Positions 26,557 to 34,324 of a stretch of DNA of 64,000 nt are shown piece by piece. The notes under the pieces were generated by a model. That model saw nothing but the letters and a program-made list of their open reading frames with translations. It was not told the origin of the DNA and made no database searches. The position numbers were made by a program, and so were the translations under genes. Each line of letters begins with the position of its first letter. The first letter of the stretch is position 1. The DNA is from G965279355 sp965279355 (GTDB lineage: Bacteria > Pseudomonadota > Alphaproteobacteria > CACIAM-22H2), in the NCBI GenBank assembly GCA_965279355.1, contig OZ257155.1, forward strand, positions 1,550,001-1,614,000, given 5' to 3'.

Positions 26557-27132
26557 ATGCCGAAGTTCCGCGATCATTCCCTGATTCCAACCGAGGCGAT
26601 CCGCCTCGCGGCGCTTGGCCTGCTGGCCGAAGGCCCGCGCGCCTATGGCGAACTCGCGGTCGAAGTGCGCCGCTTCGCCAGCCGCATGCTGGGCCCCTCG
26701 CTCGACATCCTCGGCACCTCGATCGAGCTGCTGCGCCATGAAGGCCTGATCGAACCGATCGGGCGCCGCGCCGGTCCCAGCCAGAGCCTGCACGCCGACA
26801 GCGCGGTGCAGATCACCGACGCCGGCCGCGAAGCACTCAAGGAACTGCTGAACAGCTACGTGCGCGCGCCGATGACGGACCTGTCGCGCATGGTCGTGGC
26901 GCTGAAGCTGCGTTACCTGCACCTGCTCGATAAAGAGGAACAGACGGCGCAGTTCGAGATGCTGATCGATCTCACGACATCCGAACTGGCGCGGCTGGCC
27001 GATCTCAGGGCACAAAGCGGCGGCAAGCCGGGTGCTGCCATCGACGACTGGCTCGATCTCGAGATCGCGCAGACCGAAGAACGCCGCCGCTGGTATCAGC
27101 AGAAGCTTGCCGCCTTACAGGATGCGCCATGA
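26557..27132 (+). CDS. PadR-like winged-helix regulator
   Basis: 191 residues from ATG 26557. The N-terminal half is a winged helix: IRLAALGLLAEGPRAYGELAVEVRRF, SIELLRHEGLIEP, then a wing and QITDAGREALKELL. The C-terminal helical part (MLIDLTTSELARLADLRAQ, DWLDLEIAQTEERRRWYQQKL) resembles the PadR dimerisation helix. It follows hemA by 31 nt and overlaps bolA by ATGA, so the three genes likely form one transcript. Target unknown. Confidence 0.78.
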   Translation: MPKFRDHSLIPTEAIRLAALGLLAEGPRAYGELAVEVRRFASRMLGPSLDILGTSIELLRHEGLIEPIGRRAGPSQSLHADSAVQITDAGREALKELLNSYVRAPMTDLSRMVVALKLRYLHLLDKEEQTAQFEMLIDLTTSELARLADLRAQSGGKPGAAIDDWLDLEIAQTEERRRWYQQKLAALQDAP

Positions 27133-27401
27133 CCGTCGCCGACACGATCCGCCGCAAACTCACCGAAGCGCTGGCGCCGACGCATCTGGAGATCGTCGAC
27201 GACTCCCATCGCCATAAACACCATGCCGGTGCGCGCGAGGGAGGCGAGACGCATTTCAACGTCGACATCGTCTCCGCGGCCTTCGCCGGAAAGTCGCGTG
27301 TCGACCGGCAACGTCTCGTCTACGGCATTCTGGAAGACGAGTTGAAAGGACAAGTCCACGCCCTCGCACTGCGCACGGTGGCGCCGGACGAGAAGCGTTA
27401 G
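27129..27401 (+). CDS. bolA: BolA-family protein
   Basis: 90 residues. Typical BolA: TIRRKLTEALAPTHLEIVDDSHRHKHHAGA, then GGETHFNVDIVSAAFAGKSRVDRQRLVYGIL and LKGQVHALALRTVAP. The conserved histidines H33/H34-region bind 2Fe-2S with a monothiol glutaredoxin; BolA proteins act in iron-sulfur and iron homeostasis. Start overlaps the regulator stop by four bases. Confidence 0.95.
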   Translation: MTVADTIRRKLTEALAPTHLEIVDDSHRHKHHAGAREGGETHFNVDIVSAAFAGKSRVDRQRLVYGILEDELKGQVHALALRTVAPDEKR

Positions 27402-27415
27402 CGCGTGAATTCGAA

Positions 27416-27432
27416 GGCAGCCGCCGGCTGCC
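27416..27432. other. Short GC hairpin between bolA and lipoprotein gene
   Basis: GGCAGCC (27416-27422) pairs with GGCTGCC (27426-27432) over a 3-nt loop. It ends seven bases before the AGGGGAG ribosome site of the next gene and has no T-tract; possibly an mRNA end or leader structure. Confidence 0.3.
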
Positions 27433-27450
27433 TGGCCTCAGGGGAGAACA

Positions 27451-28053
27451 ATGAAACAGGGCATGGGTTTGATGCGGGTCGCCCGCATGGTGACGGCCGG
27501 TCTGGTCTTGGTGGCACTCGGCGCCTGCGCCAACGAGCAGAACGCCAATATTCCCGATCCGATCGCAGCCAGTCCGCAACCGTCGACCCTGCAGGGCGGT
27601 CTGGCTGTGAAATACTTCTATCACGACATCGAAAACGTGGGCCTCCTGGAGCGCCTGACCGGCCAGGTGCAGGGTCAGATCGGCGCGCCTCTTCCCAAGC
27701 TCGACTACAGCGAGCGCAGCGGTAACGCCCTGACATCCACCGCCCGCACGCGGGTCGGCGCCGAAATCACCGGCTTCATGAAATTTCCGCAGACTGGCCG
27801 CTATGCTATCGCTGCGAATTCCAATGACGGCATCCGCATTTTCATCGGCGGCAGGATGGTCACGGACAGTCCCAACGCGCACCCGATGGAGCGGACACCG
27901 GTCGGAGAAATCGCCGTCGAGGGCAATGTCTGGTACCCGGTGCGCATTCTTTATTTCCAGCGCGCCGGCGGATGGGGGCTGGAATTTCTGTGGGCGGCGA
28001 GCGGCCAGCCGTTAACGATCGTGCCGGAAAATGCATTGGGACACGCGGGTTAA
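27451..28053 (+). CDS. PA14-domain lipoprotein
   Basis: 200 residues, preceded by AGGGGAG. Signal with lipobox LGAC, cysteine about residue 26, so anchored in a membrane facing the periplasm. The rest reads as a PA14-like beta domain: LAVKYFYHDIENVG, ITGFMKFPQTGRYAIAANSNDGIRIFIGGRMVTDS, WYPVRILYFQRAGGWGLEFLW. PA14 domains bind carbohydrate in several enzymes and adhesins. No catalytic domain is attached. Role unknown. Confidence 0.8.
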   Translation: MKQGMGLMRVARMVTAGLVLVALGACANEQNANIPDPIAASPQPSTLQGGLAVKYFYHDIENVGLLERLTGQVQGQIGAPLPKLDYSERSGNALTSTARTRVGAEITGFMKFPQTGRYAIAANSNDGIRIFIGGRMVTDSPNAHPMERTPVGEIAVEGNVWYPVRILYFQRAGGWGLEFLWAASGQPLTIVPENALGHAG

Positions 28054-28143
28054 CCCGCCCGCTGTCCTGTCAGACCACCGTATGTCTGGTCCTGCAAGCT
28101 ATTGAATTGTCTCAAAATTTAGACGCAATTTAAGCGTGTGACG

Positions 28144-28173
28144 TTGACAAATCACTGTCCCGGTGATTGTAAT
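28144..28173 (+). promoter_or_regulatory. Promoter and inverted repeat of the RHH gene
   Basis: TTGACA (28144-28149), 18-nt spacer, TGTAAT (28168-28173). In the spacer AATCAC (28150-28155) faces GTGATT (28163-28168), a short operator suited to a ribbon-helix-helix dimer pair. The -10 ends five bases before the ATG at 28179 and no Shine-Dalgarno is seen, so the mRNA may be leaderless. Confidence 0.55.
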
Positions 28174-28178
28174 TAACC

Positions 28179-28442
28179 ATGGGAAGCAACGCACCGCGCA
28201 GTGTTCGGATTGGTGGACGGCGGACCAGCATGCGGCTGGAAAGCCCGTTCTGGGATGCCCTCAAGGAACTCGCGAACCGCGAGCAGAGCGACATCAGTGA
28301 GCTCTGTACCCGGATCGCCAAGGAGTCCCGCTACAACAATCTGAGTTCGGCCATCCGGGTCGCCGTGATGGACTATTACCGCGATCTTGCCGACGGCAAG
28401 GATCCGGCCAAGACGACAGCTCGCGCTTCCGGCGACGACTGA
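28179..28442 (+). CDS. Ribbon-helix-helix domain protein
   Basis: 87 residues. SVRIGGRRTSMRLESPFWDALKELANREQSDISELCTRI is the RHH_4-type pattern: basic beta strand, then two helices; SSAIRVAVMDYYRDLA follows. Members are small DNA-binding or domain-level regulators common in alphaproteobacteria. The inverted repeat within its promoter suggests autoregulation. The tail (GKDPAKTTARASGDD) is disordered. Confidence 0.85.
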   Translation: MGSNAPRSVRIGGRRTSMRLESPFWDALKELANREQSDISELCTRIAKESRYNNLSSAIRVAVMDYYRDLADGKDPAKTTARASGDD

Positions 28443-28452
28443 GCCGCCCGAC

Positions 28453-29016
28453 TCAGCCTGGCGCTTTATCCGGCCCGGTATAGAACTCGGGCCAGCGCTG
28501 TTTCACCGTGTCGTTCTCACTGCTCCAGCCATAGCAAGTATCGACCAGCCACGGCTTCTGGCCGGCCGGGCGTTGCGCCTCGCGCTCCTTCGAGAGGATG
28601 GCATGAGTCTGAATTGCGACGGTACCGATCGGCCCGAGCAGTTCGACGAGATGCGTGCAGCCCTTGGTGCCGCCGAGCCGCTCCAGCACCTTTTTCTTGA
28701 AGCCGGGACCGATCTTCAGACCGATCAGTTCCTTGAATCGCGGCGTGACGTCGGGACAGATGCGAAATGGGCTGGCATCGGTCGCGGCTTCGACATCGTG
28801 GATCACGCGCTCATTGTCGATGGTCAGGCGCAACCACATTTCGTGCAGCGGCTCGCCGGGCTGGATCAGACCGCGATCCATGTTGGTGAAGGGATAGGCC
28901 TTGGTGTCGACGATATGCCCTTCGATATCCCACAGGCCATCGCCACGGCGGTAGCCGTGGCATTCGATGGTCCGGCGATGAATCGGCTGGCGATCGACAG
29001 GGGCTGGCAGCGGCAT
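28453..29016 (-). CDS. DUF2889 family protein
   Basis: 187 residues beginning MPLPAPVDRQPIHRRTIECHGYRRGDGLWDIEGHIVDTK, the characteristic DUF2889 opening (R-T-x-x-C-x-G-Y-R-R-D-D-G-L-W-D-I-E). Later GCTHLVELLGPI is another family motif. No membrane span or catalytic signature recognised. Function unknown. It is convergent with the RHH gene, 10 nt apart. Confidence 0.85.
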   Translation of the reverse strand: MPLPAPVDRQPIHRRTIECHGYRRGDGLWDIEGHIVDTKAYPFTNMDRGLIQPGEPLHEMWLRLTIDNERVIHDVEAATDASPFRICPDVTPRFKELIGLKIGPGFKKKVLERLGGTKGCTHLVELLGPIGTVAIQTHAILSKEREAQRPAGQKPWLVDTCYGWSSENDTVKQRWPEFYTGPDKAPG

Positions 29017-29109
29017 GGTGGTCGTCCGGTGGTGTCGGGAGGATTTCCCCGGACTTTAGCCCGTCGACTGTTCAGTTTATAGCCTGTCGGAGCGCAGCAA
29101 TTTCCCGGT

Positions 29110-29137
29110 CGGTCACCCGCCAAGTGCCGGGTGACCG
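29110..29137. other. Strong hairpin downstream of Bug receptor gene
   Basis: CGGTCACCCG (29110-29119) and CGGGTGACCG (29128-29137) form a perfect 10-bp stem with an 8-nt loop, 31 nt after the stop of the leftward Bug gene. No T-tract on either strand; perhaps a 3' end stabiliser or imperfect terminator. Confidence 0.45.
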
Positions 29138-29167
29138 AAAAGCCGCACCGCCGCGAACGAGATAGGG

Positions 29168-30151
29168 TTATTGCACGACAATGTTCGCAAGCCTCACATA
29201 TTCACGCCAGGCTTGAATGTCGCTGACAAGAAGCTCTTTCAGCATTGTTGAATTTCCGACAAAGGGATCGCTACCGAACGGCGCCAGAAACTTGCGGTGC
29301 TCCTCGCTCGCCGCGATTTCATTGAATATGCCTTCAAGCTTCTCCAGGATCGGCTTCGGTGTCCCCTTCGGCGTATGGACCGACCACCAAGCAATAATGT
29401 TCGAGTTGGAAATGCCGACTTCGCCTGCTGAGGGAATGTTCGGCAGTGCGCGAAACCGCTCGCGTGCTGAAGTCGCCAGTGCGCGAACTTTTCCGCTCTC
29501 AAGGAACCCCGCAGAGCCAATCGGATCCCCGTGAACGAAAGCCAGACTGCCGTTCCAGAGGTCATTCATCATCGAAGGGAATTCCTTGTATTTGACCTCT
29601 ACGGTTTTCAGACCAAAATTGGCCTTGAAGAGCTCGCTGCTGATCAGACCGGTGTTTGCTGTCGACCCGTAGGACGCTTTGTCCCCTTTCTCTTTAAGAT
29701 GGGCTACCAGGTCAGGCAGGGTCTTAAAGGGAGAATCGCCTGCCACGAGGAGCAGGAACGGCAACTTCGAGAGGGTCGTGATGTGCTCGAAGTCATTTAC
29801 CGGATCGAAGGCCAATGTCTTGAACAAGCTCGGCGCCGCTGCAAGAAATGAACTTCCAGGCGCAATAAACAACGTATAGCCGTCGGGCTTCGATTTCGCC
29901 ACGCGCTCGGTCGCTATGTTGCCAAACGCCCCGACCCGATTTTCGGTTATCACGGGTCGGCCCACACGCTCTTGCAGGAGTTTTCCGTAGAAGCGCACGA
30001 ACACGTCCGCGCCGCTGCCGGCAGCAAAGCCGCAGACCGAATGAATCTCGCGCGATGGATAGCTATCGGTCTGCGCAAGCAGGCTGGACGGAATGCCAGA
30101 TACGGCGGACGTCAGGGCAGCTGATTGCAATAGTGTACGACGTGACAGCAT
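29168..30151 (-). CDS. Bug/TctC-family periplasmic receptor
   Basis: 327 residues from ATG 30151, with GGGGAGGA seven bases upstream. Signal peptide with a Tat-like start (MLSRRTLLQSAALTSAVSG ... LAQ), then YPSREIHSVCGFAAGSGADVFVRFYGKLLQERVGRPVITENR, the Bug start. YTLFIAPGSSFLAAAPSLFKTLAFDP and VAHLKEKGDKASYGSTANTG are also typical. No TctAB genes nearby. It is downstream of an apparent TPP-enzyme relic in the same direction, and may be the survivor of a larger catabolic operon. Confidence 0.93.
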   Translation of the reverse strand: MLSRRTLLQSAALTSAVSGIPSSLLAQTDSYPSREIHSVCGFAAGSGADVFVRFYGKLLQERVGRPVITENRVGAFGNIATERVAKSKPDGYTLFIAPGSSFLAAAPSLFKTLAFDPVNDFEHITTLSKLPFLLLVAGDSPFKTLPDLVAHLKEKGDKASYGSTANTGLISSELFKANFGLKTVEVKYKEFPSMMNDLWNGSLAFVHGDPIGSAGFLESGKVRALATSARERFRALPNIPSAGEVGISNSNIIAWWSVHTPKGTPKPILEKLEGIFNEIAASEEHRKFLAPFGSDPFVGNSTMLKELLVSDIQAWREYVRLANIVVQ

Positions 30152-30191
30152 GGCTCGTTTCCTCCCCTTGATATTATGTCTAATGTTTTTG

Positions 30192-30467
30192 TCAAAAGTG
30201 GCGGCAGTTCGCCACGCCGCTTGCGAGCGGTGCGCTGGGTCGCGCCTCCAAATGCCAGTACCGATCCGGCGAAAACTGACATCCGGCACACTGCCCCTCC
30301 CGATTGCTGTCAATCCCCCGTGCATGATAACGAGCAAATGCTCCGTCATCGATCAGCGGATTGCACGGATAGCAGGTGAAGAACTCTGTACCCTCCAAGA
30401 GCGCCACCAGCGTGACACGGTTCACCATTCCTCCGAGTGATCGCAGGCTCGAACCTCTGCTTGTCAT
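30192..30467 (-). pseudogene. Apparent N-terminal relic of a TPP-dependent (acetolactate synthase-like) enzyme
   Basis: A 91-residue frame starts at ATG 30467, with AGGAG only three bases upstream. Residues 12-43 (GGMVNRVTLVALLEGTEFF, then TCYPCNPLIDD) resemble the opening of TPP enzymes of the acetolactate synthase/benzoylformate decarboxylase type, in which an E-G-V/T-E-F/Y-x-F-C-F-P-x-N-P-L-I-D segment starts the Pyr domain. After AFARYHARG the resemblance stops and about 450 residues are missing. The frame fills the otherwise empty 330-nt gap between the Bug receptor and CBS genes. The call rests on motif resemblance only. Confidence 0.42.
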
Positions 30468-30481
30468 TGGCTCCTGATACT

Positions 30482-30931
30482 CTAGGTCAGCCCGTAGCCG
30501 GCGCTGCCCTGGATGAAGGCCTCGCGGTCGTGCAGTTCGTCTTCGGCTTCGCGCAGGACGGCGGCGTAGATGTCGCGGATCGACACCATGCCGATCAGCT
30601 TGCCGTTGTCGACAACCGGCAGATGGCGGTAGCCGCCCCGGCTCATCCGCTCCAGCGCGTGCTGCGCGGTTTCGTCGGGGCGGATGGTATCGGGCTTGGC
30701 GGTCATCACCTGCCCAAGGCGGACCTTGTCGGGATCCAGCCCGGGCGCCACGACCTTGATCGCCATATCGCGCTCGGTGAAGATGCCGGCGATCGAGGTT
30801 CCTGCGCCGATCATCACGGCGCCGATCTTGTGCGTCAGCATCAGCTTTGCCGCATCGCGGACGGTCATCTCCGCGCTCACGAGGACCAGATTCTGCTGCC
30901 CGATCACATCGGGCACGATCTTCATCTTCAT
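30482..30931 (-). CDS. Tandem CBS-domain protein
   Basis: 149 residues, two CBS domains: VSAEMTVRDAAKLMLTHKIGAVMI with GIFTERDMAIKVV, and IRPDETAQHALERMSRGGYRHLPVVDNGKLIGMVSIRDI. Stand-alone pairs bind adenine nucleotides and regulate partner proteins; the partner is unknown. Short gap to the downstream relic. Confidence 0.9.
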   Translation of the reverse strand: MKMKIVPDVIGQQNLVLVSAEMTVRDAAKLMLTHKIGAVMIGAGTSIAGIFTERDMAIKVVAPGLDPDKVRLGQVMTAKPDTIRPDETAQHALERMSRGGYRHLPVVDNGKLIGMVSIRDIYAAVLREAEDELHDREAFIQGSAGYGLT

Positions 30932-31029
30932 GACTTCCTCCCAATCTCCCCCGGCGGTTTCAACCAGGGGGCGTCTTGGGAAGGATGATACACCCGATTG
31001 CGAAATTGCCCAAAACGGGCCGGTCCGCT

Positions 31030-32358
31030 TCAGCCGGGCGGGTTGACGTCCGCCGCCGACAGGTCGGCATTGCTGCGGGCCTCGACGCGCTTGATCCGCA
31101 AGGTCGCGATCTGGTGGCGGCGCCGGCGCAGGATCTCGAACCGGAAGCCGTAGAAATTGAAAATCTGGCCGACATCGGGGATCCGCCGCGCCTCGTGCAG
31201 CACCAGACCGGCGATGGTCGCCGCCGCTTCGTCGGGCAGGCGCCAGTCAAATTCGCGATTAAGATCGCGGATGGTCACATGGCCGTCGACGATCAGGGTA
31301 CCGTCGGGCTGCGGACGGACGCCGGGCAGCTTGAACTCGTGGCGCTCGGCGATATCGCCGACGATCTCTTCCAGAATGTCTTCCAGCGTGACGATGCCGA
31401 GCAGCGCTCCGTATTCGTCGACCACCAGCGCGAAATGCTCGCGACGGCGGCGGAACGCCTCAAGCTGATCGAGCAGGCTTGTCGATTCCGGAATGAACCA
31501 GGGACGCGCCGCGACCTCCATGATGTTGATGGCATCCGCGTTGCCGTCATTCCGGCGCAACGCCTGCACCAGCGCCTTGGCAAGCACGACGCCGATCACG
31601 TTGTCGGGCTGACCGCGCCACAGCGGGACGCGGCTGTGCGGGCAGTCCAGCACCTGCTGCAGGATGGCGGCAGGACGCTGACCGGCGTCCACCGATACGA
31701 TGTCGCGGCGATGAATCATGATCTGCCCGACCTCGACATCGGCGAGATCGAGGATCGAGCGCAGCATGCTGCGCTCCTTCTGGGCCTCGGCATCGGGTGC
31801 CGCGTGCATCTCGATCGCGCCGCGCAGTTCCTCGACGACGGCTTCGGCGTTGCGCTGGCTGCCCTGTGCGCCGAGCATCGACAGGATGCCGCGCACCAGC
31901 CACTGGATCGCATGGCTCAGCGGCGAGAGCACGCGCGTCACCACTTCCAGGAACGGTGCCAGCGCGAGAATCACCCGGTCCGCGCGATTGAGGCCGTAGG
32001 TCTTGGGCAGGACCTCGGCGAAGACGACGACCAGCACCGTCATCGCCACGGCGGCATAGGCAACGCCCGCCTCGCCGAACAGATCGATGAGCAGGCCGGT
32101 GGCCATCGCCGAGGCGACGATGTTCACCAGGTTGTTGCCGAGCAGGATGCCGGACAGCACCTTGTCCTGCTGCTGGCGCAGCGCCTCGACACGCCGCGCG
32201 CGCCGGCTGCCCTTCCGGGCCAGCGCATGAAGCCGCGGGCGGGACGAGCTGAGCAACGCCGTCTCGGCAATCGAGAACAGCGCGGACACGCCGAGCAGGA
32301 CGACAATGATGGCCGAAGACAGCCAGACCGGCAGATCGATATCGAAAGACGGATCCAT
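31030..32358 (-). CDS. HlyC/CorC (CNNM, UPF0053) family membrane protein
   Basis: 442 residues. N-terminal DUF21 membrane domain (VLLGVSALFSIAETALLSSSRPRLHALARKGSRRA; LLGNNLVNIVASAMATGLL), two CBS domains (MIHRRDIVSVDAGQRPAAIL; FALVVDEYGALLGIVTLEDILEEIVGDI) and a CorC_HlyC C-terminus (GHVTIRDLNREFDWRLPDEAAATIAGLVL). Probably exports or regulates Mg2+/Co2+. It starts six bases after aroB, a standard alphaproteobacterial order. Confidence 0.94.
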   Translation of the reverse strand: MDPSFDIDLPVWLSSAIIVVLLGVSALFSIAETALLSSSRPRLHALARKGSRRARRVEALRQQQDKVLSGILLGNNLVNIVASAMATGLLIDLFGEAGVAYAAVAMTVLVVVFAEVLPKTYGLNRADRVILALAPFLEVVTRVLSPLSHAIQWLVRGILSMLGAQGSQRNAEAVVEELRGAIEMHAAPDAEAQKERSMLRSILDLADVEVGQIMIHRRDIVSVDAGQRPAAILQQVLDCPHSRVPLWRGQPDNVIGVVLAKALVQALRRNDGNADAINIMEVAARPWFIPESTSLLDQLEAFRRRREHFALVVDEYGALLGIVTLEDILEEIVGDIAERHEFKLPGVRPQPDGTLIVDGHVTIRDLNREFDWRLPDEAAATIAGLVLHEARRIPDVGQIFNFYGFRFEILRRRRHQIATLRIKRVEARSNADLSAADVNPPG

Positions 32359-32363
32359 CTGAC

Positions 32364-33467
32364 CTAGGCCGCCAGGGCGCTCTCGAGGACTTGCTGCACG
32401 GTGGCGAGTTCGACATCGCGGGCAACGAACGACTTGCCGATGCCGCGGGCGAGAATGAACGTCACGCGGCCGTCGCGCACCTTCTTGTCCTGACCCATCA
32501 GGCGGACGAGATCGGCAGGGTTAAGGCCGCTGGGCGGCGTCGTCGGCAGACCGACCGCCGCCAGATGACGCCGCACGCGCGCGGCATCTTCGGGCGGACA
32601 CAGGCCAAGCCGCGCCGACAGATCGAAGGCCAGCACCATCCCGACACCGACGGCTTCGCCATGCAGGATCGTGGAGCCGAAGCCGGTCGCGGCCTCAAGC
32701 GCATGGCCGAAGGTGTGGCCGAGATTGAGCAGCGCGCGATCGCCCGTCTCGCGCTCGTCGGCGGCAACGATGACGGCTTTCGCGCGCACGGAATGCACGA
32801 CGGCATGCTGACGCGCGGCGGCATCGCCCTTCACCAGCGCCGGGCCGTTCGCCTCGCACCACGAGAAGAAGGCGGGATCGTTGATCAGGCCGTATTTCGC
32901 GATCTCGGCATAACCGGCCAGCAACTCGCGGCGCGGCAGGGTTGCCAGCGCATCGATATCGGCGAGCACCAGCCTGGGCTGATGGAAGGCACCGACGAGA
33001 TTCTTGCCGTGCTTGGTATTGATGCCTGTTTTGCCGCCGACCGAGCTGTCGACCTGCGCCAGCAGCGTCGTCGGCACCTGCACGAAATCGATACCGCGCA
33101 ACAGCAGGCTGGCGGCAACGCCGGTCAGATCGCCGATCACCCCGCCACCCAGCGCCAGCAGCAGATCGCCGCGTTCGGGACGCGCATCGAGAACCCAGTC
33201 GAGGACCTGACCCAGATGCGCGAGGTCCTTGGTCCCCTCGCCCGGCGGCAGCACGAGTGTGGGCGTTTCAAGCCCGGCGCCGCGCAGGCCTTTTTCGAGC
33301 CGCGCGAGATGCAGATCGGCGACGTTGCGGTCGGTGATGATGAAGATGCGCTTGCGGCTCAGCACCGGCGCCACGAGCGCACCGGCCTGTTCCAGCAGGC
33401 CGGACCCCACCTGAATGTCATAGGCGCGGCTGCCGAGTTCGACGCGGACGCGTTCGGCAGCCGTCAT
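32364..33467 (-). CDS. aroB: 3-dehydroquinate synthase
   Basis: 367 residues. Second step of the shikimate pathway, using NAD+ and Zn2+. Clear motifs: LALGGGVIGDLTGVAASLLLRGIDFVQVPTTLLAQVDSSVGGKTGIN, then LLNLGHTFGHALEAATGFG with the zinc-binding histidines. Its start overlaps the aroK stop by ATGA. Confidence 0.97.
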   Translation of the reverse strand: MTAAERVRVELGSRAYDIQVGSGLLEQAGALVAPVLSRKRIFIITDRNVADLHLARLEKGLRGAGLETPTLVLPPGEGTKDLAHLGQVLDWVLDARPERGDLLLALGGGVIGDLTGVAASLLLRGIDFVQVPTTLLAQVDSSVGGKTGINTKHGKNLVGAFHQPRLVLADIDALATLPRRELLAGYAEIAKYGLINDPAFFSWCEANGPALVKGDAAARQHAVVHSVRAKAVIVAADERETGDRALLNLGHTFGHALEAATGFGSTILHGEAVGVGMVLAFDLSARLGLCPPEDAARVRRHLAAVGLPTTPPSGLNPADLVRLMGQDKKVRDGRVTFILARGIGKSFVARDVELATVQQVLESALAA

Positions 33468-34015
33468 CGCACGGCCTCCGCCGACTTGGATTCGAAACGC
33501 TGCACCTGATCGATCACCTTCTGCACCGTCTGTTCGGGTGGTCCGTCCTGGCTGTCGACGCGGATATCCGCTTCCGCATAGATCGGATAGCGGACCTCCA
33601 TCAAGCGCGACAGGATCTCGCGCGTATTGCCGGTCTTGAGCAGCGGCCGGTTGTTGCGGCGGCCGACCCGCCGGACCAGCAGTTCAAGGTCGGCATGCAG
33701 CCAGACCGACAGGCTGGTCTCCTTGACCCGCGCCCGGATCACCGGGTCCATGAAGGCCCCGCCGCCGGTCGCCAGCACATGCGGCGGATCGTCGAGCAGG
33801 CGCAGGATCACCCGGCGCTCGCCGTCGCGGAACGCCGCCTCGCCCAGGCGCTCGAAAATTTCCTCGATCGAGCAGCCCGCCGCCGATTCGATCTCCTTGT
33901 CGGCGTCGATGAAATTCAGGCCCAGCCGCTGCGCCAGCCGCTTGCCGATCGAGCTTTTGCCGGCGCCCATCAGACCGACGAGGACGATGGTCCGGGACGG
34001 GACGAATTGGGTCAT
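33464..34015 (-). CDS. aroK: Shikimate kinase
   Basis: 183 residues. P-loop LMGAGKSSIGKRLA, shikimate-binding FIDADKEIE, GEAAFRDGERRV, and VLATGGGAFM. Phosphorylates shikimate with ATP. First gene of the leftward aroK-aroB-corC operon, divergent from the xerD operon, a common arrangement in alphaproteobacteria. Confidence 0.97.
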   Translation of the reverse strand: MTQFVPSRTIVLVGLMGAGKSSIGKRLAQRLGLNFIDADKEIESAAGCSIEEIFERLGEAAFRDGERRVILRLLDDPPHVLATGGGAFMDPVIRARVKETSLSVWLHADLELLVRRVGRRNNRPLLKTGNTREILSRLMEVRYPIYAEADIRVDSQDGPPEQTVQKVIDQVQRFESKSAEAVR

Positions 34016-34174
34016 CGATCCCCCCCATTCTGCCCGGTCTTAACGAACGCCTTTATGAAGTGCCGCGGAATTGCCATACTCATACTGTAACAGAATCCGC
34101 AACTTACCAGAACATCACCGTCCCGCGGGGAGCGCCCCGCCGCTGATGCTTCCGGGGACTTCCCGATCAAAGCC

Positions 34175-34324
34175 ATGAATGTCCTGATGAAGCCCCTCAT
34201 CCTGCTTCTCGTCGTCCTGCTCGTCATTGTCGCCGGCGGCCTGATTTTCTTGAGCACCTGGGATATCCCGGCGCCGTCCGCCCGTATCGAGAAAGTCATC
34301 CCCAATGACCGCTTGGCGCGCTAG
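34175..34324 (+). CDS. Small single-pass membrane protein upstream of xerD operon
   Basis: 49 residues from ATG 34175; a second ATG at 34187 is also possible. A leucine/valine-rich span (PLILLLVVLLVIVAGGLIFL) is followed by STWDIPAPSARIEKVIPNDR, a tail with the look of a conserved motif. Its stop lies 20 bases inside the next gene, so the two are translationally coupled. I recall similar short proteins beginning with a span then TWDIPxPxxxxEKVIPDDRF in related bacteria, but cannot check. Function unknown. Confidence 0.7.
   Translation: MNVLMKPLILLLVVLLVIVAGGLIFLSTWDIPAPSARIEKVIPNDRLAR

Noticed and set aside
30976..32367. 463-codon rightward frame opposite the HlyC/CorC gene
   Set aside because: Shadow of a clear DUF21-CBS gene.
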